Source of the DNA: Heterostelium multicystogenum | Lineage: Eukaryota; Evosea; Eumycetozoa; Acytosteliales; Acytosteliaceae | Direction of reading: 5' to 3' | DNA: 64,000 nt | Assembly: GCA_003667245.1 (NCBI GenBank) | Contig: RCNN01000090.1 | Location: forward strand, 1 to 64,000 | In this document: piece by piece, positions 59,446 through 64,000 of the stretch | Layout of the letters: every line of letters starts with the position of its first letter | How positions within the stretch are numbered: position 1 is the stretch's first letter | Notes under the pieces: generated by a model | The model's database searches: none | Told to the model about the DNA's origin: nothing | Seen by the model: the letters and a program-made list of their open reading frames with translations, nothing else | Translations under genes and position numbers: made by a program

Positions 59446-60122
59446 TTTATTTAAAGAAAATATATCATTGATTTGAATTAGAACAAACAATGAATATATC
59501 TATATTGTTATCACATTTAGGAACAAAATCAATCAACCAATCCATTGTCGTTCTGTCGAAAGGAATAAAAAATCTGGGGAGAATCTGACCCTTAGACTCC
59601 TTTTTTATTGATCAAAAACACATCAGTGCCTATCGATAGACGCCATTATCGAAAAATTTCAATCAAAAAACCACCACAAATATACAAAATCACAAAAAAA
59701 TAGACCTTTTTTTAGGGTTTCTCGCATGAAAAAATCAAAATTTGTTTTTTTTTTTTTGATTGTTATTTGTTATCTTCACTGCAAAGAGTCGCCGCGTTTG
59801 GTACAATCTACCACAAATAATGCGAATATTGATATTAATTAAATTATATTATTATTATTGTTGTTATTTTTACATTGATAATAAATGATGAAATTCTTGA
59901 AAATATGAAGAAGGAAGAGGAATGGTTGATTGGTTGGTTAGTTTGATTAAGGTTGGATGGCATCAATTTGGTTTGATCGATTGCGTAATATTTTCGAACT
60001 ATTACTTCCATATATCTAGCTAGCTATATAATACTCTTTCTTTGATTTTTCTAAAAGTACTAATTGTTATAATTATGATGATTGTTGTGGGTTGAAACTA
60101 TTATTATTGTCTTAATTAATTT
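59446..60122. other. Intergenic, giant gene promoter and arf 3' flank
   Basis: AT-rich DNA with a T-run near 59740-59758, an A-run near 59693 and ATT/GTT runs near 59845. No gene seen. Confidence 0.4.
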
Positions 60123-60879
60123 TTAAATCAAGTGCGAACTGGTTCTGCTGCTGTTGTGGTTGGTGGTGCTGAGGTTGATTTTTTTTTTGTTGCTCGATGC
60201 TGCTTTTTTGGCAGCCGTCAGTTGATTCGCCAGCCAAGATAGACCTTCATTTACACCTTGTCCTGTGATTGCACATGATTGGCAAATATTCCATTTTCTA
60301 TTTACAAGTTGCTGTAGACCCAGATGATTGGCAATCTCTTCAACTGACATTGCAACCTGGAAGATCACATTTATTTGCATAAACTAATAATATTGGTTCT
60401 ATTTCAATAAAATTGATTAATATACCATATATGTATAACAAAATTGATGCTCACTGATGAACTAATGCATACCTCTCATTTCAGGATCATTTAAAACTCT
60501 ATATAATTGTTGTTTCGATTCTTCTAAACGCTCTCTATCACTACTATCGATTACATATACTAAAACCTGTGTTCCTACATAATAGTGTCTCCATAGATTA
60601 CGAATTTTATCTTGTCCTCCAACATCCTATTGAGTATGTGGTGTTAATAATCGACTTCTAAACTTGGATTTAAACATATGATGCATACCCATATTGTAAA
60701 TGTTAGATTTTTGAAAATGTATTAGTCTCAACCGAGAAACCAACTGTTGGAATTGCTTGGAACTGTTTCCTTTAGCTTATTCGATAGAGTAGCGATGTCT
60801 TTACCGGCTGCATCCAAACCCAGCATCAAAACTCTTATATCTTTACTCTTTTAAATAATCTTGAAAATGCTTTTCCCAT
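60123..60879 (-). CDS. Arf-family small GTPase, frame-broken
   Basis: Arf GTPases recruit coats and lipid enzymes to membranes. The start at 60879 opens MGKAFSRLF, with Gly2 available for myristoylation. After small base losses near 60840-60760 the P-loop reads GLDAAGKTSLLYR. The exon with TFTIW joins across an intron (about 60630-60690) to DVGGQDKIR, giving the G3 motif [26 protein letters not shown] follows. After another intron (about 60400-60462), [11 protein letters not shown] gives the guanine-binding NKxD, then [15 protein letters not shown]. About 25 Lys/Ser/Asn-rich residues extend beyond the usual end. The frame needs four or so one-base corrections. Arf rather than Sar or Arl is likely but not certain. 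Confidence 0.75.
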
Positions 60880-62137
60880 TGTTTATTATCCAGTCCCAAT
60901 GCCAATGATGTAGCTTTGCTCTTATTCTAAATTATACTATGCTTTGTTTGTTTTTGTTTTATTGACTAAACTTGTAAACTAAACTAAAACTAACTAACTA
61001 AACTAAGCTAATGAATGGTTGGTTATTTAATATTTAATATGTTTGCTTTATTCTTATTGGATTTTGTGTTTGTTTAATATTAAAGGAAAAAGGGGAAAGA
61101 TGGAATGAGACAACAATAGCAGCTAGTCAAACTAACCAATGAATGAATATGTTTTCAATGCAATGCCGCAAAGGTGTTTTTAATTCAATGCAAACAAATT
61201 ATGAGTGAGTAGGTGGTGGTTGTTGGTGTATGAATAACTAATAAATAGTGTGTTTTGTGTTGTTGATTTCTTAGTGATAAGTGAAGAAGTGTTTTAGGGT
61301 TGTGGTGGATTTGTGGAAAGGTTGGTTCAAAAAAAAGAAAAAAAACAAAAAAGATTAAATTAAAAAGATTTAAATGGTGGTGATTGATTTATTTATACTG
61401 TGATTATTTGTTTATATGTTATTAATGATTTATACTTATATTATATAATATATATATATATTTGATTATGAGATTATTATTTGTATGTATATGATGAAGT
61501 AATTAGATAAGAATTGTTAAATAAAATAAAGGCAGGACAGAATGGAAAAATTACTTAAACTAACCAACATGTTTTTTTTTCTTGGTTTGGAGCTATTAAT
61601 ACTTACTTGAGAATGACACCAGTTTACACTTTGTGATACCGATGAGAGATATGATTGAGTGTGATCAAAGTGGAGAAACTCATCAGAGTCCATGATAAAT
61701 TTATTTTTTAGTGTCACCTTCACCTTTTTTGTTCAATAAACTGTTAAAAAGATCTGAAACAGTGTTTTAAGATCACCCTCTCCAGGAACTGACACCTTTT
61801 TTTTGAAACAGAGAGATAGCCACAGGTTTGTCTTTTATTGTTTGAATAACTTGCTGACGATTTATGATGATGATGATGATGATTATGATGTTTGTTTAAA
61901 ACTAATGAGTCCTGTTCAATAAAAGCAGTACCTTAAAATTTATTAATGTGTGGGTTGTTTTCGACAGATATAGATATATATTATCTGTTTCTTGCAAAGA
62001 AAAAAACATTTCATTTCATTTTATATTTGTTAGGTTTGGTTGATTTAGATGTTTATATTTAGAGCTGTCTTGTTGGTGGCTCAGATAGTTTGAATGTACT
62101 CTATACATATTTATATGTATTTGTCGATTTTGATTGC
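60880..62137. other. Intergenic, arf 5' flank to calcium pump 3' end
   Basis: AT-rich 1.26 kb. It has TA runs near 61440-61460, a GAT repeat near 61867-61882 and T-runs. A short minus-strand frame near 61690-61605 ends at a GTAAGT and could be an exon, but no partner exon is visible downstream. No RNA gene recognised. Confidence 0.4.
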
Positions 62138-64000
62138 TTAGACATATCTGTCTGCTCTTTGGAAGATTGGTGTGGTTTCACTTGCATCGTAATCAGATAC
62201 TTTCTTTCTTTGAACACTTGCATTCTTGATGGGAATGAGACGCAAAAGGAATCCCAGTGGCAATGAGATGAATCCAGTGGCAATACAGAGTCCCCACTCT
62301 TGGAGGGTAAGTGGGGTAGTTGAGGTGGCAGTACCACCAAAAGTAACGAACAAAACTTGAATACCGATAGTGGCAAACCAAATGATAATGTAGATTGGAT
62401 TGGAGAATATACGCTTGAATGGATTCAATTCTAAAGTTTTTAAGTGAATATGAGGATTTGGTTAATAGACATGATGAGGTGTGATAGGTTTGATTTATTC
62501 GTGTAAATCGTCTTTGCTTCACTTACCGTTACCCAAGACTCTTGCGTTGATTTTCATTGAATACTTGAAGGAATACGAAGGTGTTGAAGATGATCGTGTA
62601 GTGCTTGACTGAGTCTTTCTTTATGTGACCACCGAGAACCATATTGTAGAAATCGACACCGAGGTAGAGCAAGAGGAATTTGATGGCAAGCTGGAAGGCA
62701 GCTTGTCCAAGGATGTCTCTCCACATGGTACGCGAGATGAGTGGGCATCCTTACCGTGTGGTGGACGGTTGAGAAGAGAGTCGCTGGGTGGGTCGGTTGC
62801 CAGGGCAAGTGCAGCCAAGGTGTCCATAATCAAATTGATCCAGAGCAATTGAATACCAGTGAGTGGCGACTTACCACTACCATAGACGTTTCCGACAAAG
62901 GCAACGATAACTGCAACAATGTTGATGGTAAGTTGGAATTGCAAGAACTTGCAGATGGCATCGTTGATGTTTCTACCCCAGAGGAGTGCACGAACGATCG
63001 AAGCAAAGTTGTCATCGAGCAAAACTACATCTGATGCGGCAATGGCGACTTCAGTACCAGTGACACCCATAGAGAAACCGACATGTGCTAACTTCAAGGC
63101 TGGACCGTCATTGGTACCATCACCAGTGACAGCGACGACTTCACCGCTGTCCTTGAGAAGTTGGACGAGTCTACGTTTTGTCGAGTGGAGAGGAACGAGC
63201 CAAAACTTGGAGACGTGGGAGAATACCCTCGACTTCCTTGTCGGACATCTTTCTAAATTCAGTTCCTTCCATACAGATTCCACCCTTTGTTAAGATACCG
63301 CAACGCTTAGCAATGTTTTCGGCAGTGACAATGTTGTCACCAGTGACCATACGTACGACAACACCAGCCTGTTGGAATTGAGCTACAGCCTTTGGTACTT
63401 CAGTACGAATTGGATCACGGATACCTACCAAACCAATGAAGCAAAGTCCAGTGGTTGGTTCATCACCGTCGAGGTTGTATTGATCTGGGTCGTAGTCTGC
63501 GTAGGCAAGTCCGATGGTTCTAAGTGTGTCCGATGCGAACTTGAAGATAGTTTGTTCAAACATTTGTTTGACATCTGGAGTCATTGGCTTGATTTGACCC
63601 TCTTTATCAAAGTATGTGGTGCATTGTCCAAGGATAATTTCAGAGGCACCCTTGGTGTAGAAGACGGTAGTGTCCGTTCTCTTGTTGTATAAGGACACCC
63701 ATCTTCTTCTTGGCAGAGGTGAATGGGTAGAGCTTCTTGATATTGGCGGTGGCTCTGGCAGCTTGATAGTCAGCTCCAAAGACTTGGGCAAACTTTGAGA
63801 AGTGCGCACTCTGTCTTGGAACCAATAAACTCAGTACGTCCCTTTGGAGAAACACCTTCATAGGCATTGGAGTTGATGCAAATACCATCTGTAATAATGT
63901 TATGAATGTGCTGTGGAATGTTGTATTTGATGTTGTAGTCGACGTGCTCGATGTAGTTGGCGATGTGTCCACTAACTACAGTCATTTGGTTGGTTGTGAG
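62138..64000 (-). CDS. patA: PMCA-type calcium-transporting ATPase, 5' end outside window
   Basis: P2B calcium pumps expel Ca2+ from the cytosol, in dictyostelids at the contractile vacuole and plasma membrane. The window enters just after the phosphorylation site: the first residues read [12 protein letters not shown], which follows DKTGT in the family. Then come [45 protein letters not shown], the hinge [20 protein letters not shown] and [16 protein letters not shown]. Membrane helices follow, with [18 protein letters not shown] and [20 protein letters not shown] (calcium-binding M6). An intron (about 62431-62526) joins VLGN to [12 protein letters not shown]. The C-terminal tail is short, without a visible calmodulin site. 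Frame changes near 63810, 63690, 63180 and 62755. Similarity to the D. discoideum patA product, from memory, is strong. Confidence 0.9.

Noticed and set aside
61517..61723. Minus-strand frame starting MDSDEFLHFDH as a first exon
   Set aside because: It ends at a plausible GTAAGT donor but no matching coding exon exists downstream before the arf gene; could be chance.
1..64000. CRISPR arrays, bacterial operons or a prophage
   Set aside because: All genes are eukaryotic with spliceosomal introns; no direct-repeat and spacer pattern is present.

Overview
The window reads as nuclear DNA of a dictyostelid social amoeba. It has AT-rich intergenic DNA, short GT-AG introns (about 50-90 nt), A-rich contexts before start codons, TAA stops, long Gln/Asn/Thr homopolymer tracts, and families typical of Amoebozoa: PMCA-type calcium pump, Rab32-like GTPase, ComC-like EGF membrane protein, TIG-repeat and colossin-like surface proteins, and RING/B-box/kelch proteins. 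About two dozen genes are packed on both strands. Many highly conserved genes are broken by single-base changes, mostly in homopolymer runs. RNA polymerase II subunit RPB2 alone has about six breaks. I read these as sequencing or assembly errors, so interrupted frames are annotated as genes, not pseudogenes.

Layout. 0.4-12.8 kb, plus strand: a Puf protein with a CCCH zinc finger, a CDV3-like protein, a GH5 glycoside hydrolase, and RPB2 carrying an in-frame intein. 12.9-21.3 kb, minus strand: a RAD51D-like recombinase, ribosomal protein S16, a ComC-like EGF transmembrane protein and a membrane-anchored M28 peptidase of the carboxypeptidase Q type. 22-24 kb, plus: CAF-1 large subunit. 24.2-31.9 kb, minus: an ArsB-like transporter, a putative tiny ORF and the SAGA subunit SPT20 with an extreme Gln-rich tail. 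32-37 kb: a putative small gene, a hairpin region, a secreted Cys-rich protein and a RING/B-box/kelch protein. 37-39.3 kb: a gene-free stretch with possible coding relics. 39.3-47.2 kb: Rab32-like GTPase, RhlG-like SDR, CKS1, NIP7, ribosomal protein L36 and a thioredoxin-fold membrane protein. 47.3-59.4 kb, minus: one giant gene combining TIG repeats, a DNase II-like domain and duplicated colossin-like modules. 60.1-64 kb, minus: an Arf-family GTPase and the 3' part of a PMCA-type calcium ATPase cut by the window edge.

Most genes are unrelated housekeeping or surface-protein genes with their own promoters; there is no operon-like pathway. The two most notable items are the RPB2 intein, whose splicing blocks look intact while its homing endonuclease looks eroded, and the giant secreted TIG/DNase II-like/colossin-like protein, whose DNase II catalytic histidine motifs appear lost. 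No tRNA, rRNA, CRISPR array or recognisable transposon was found.
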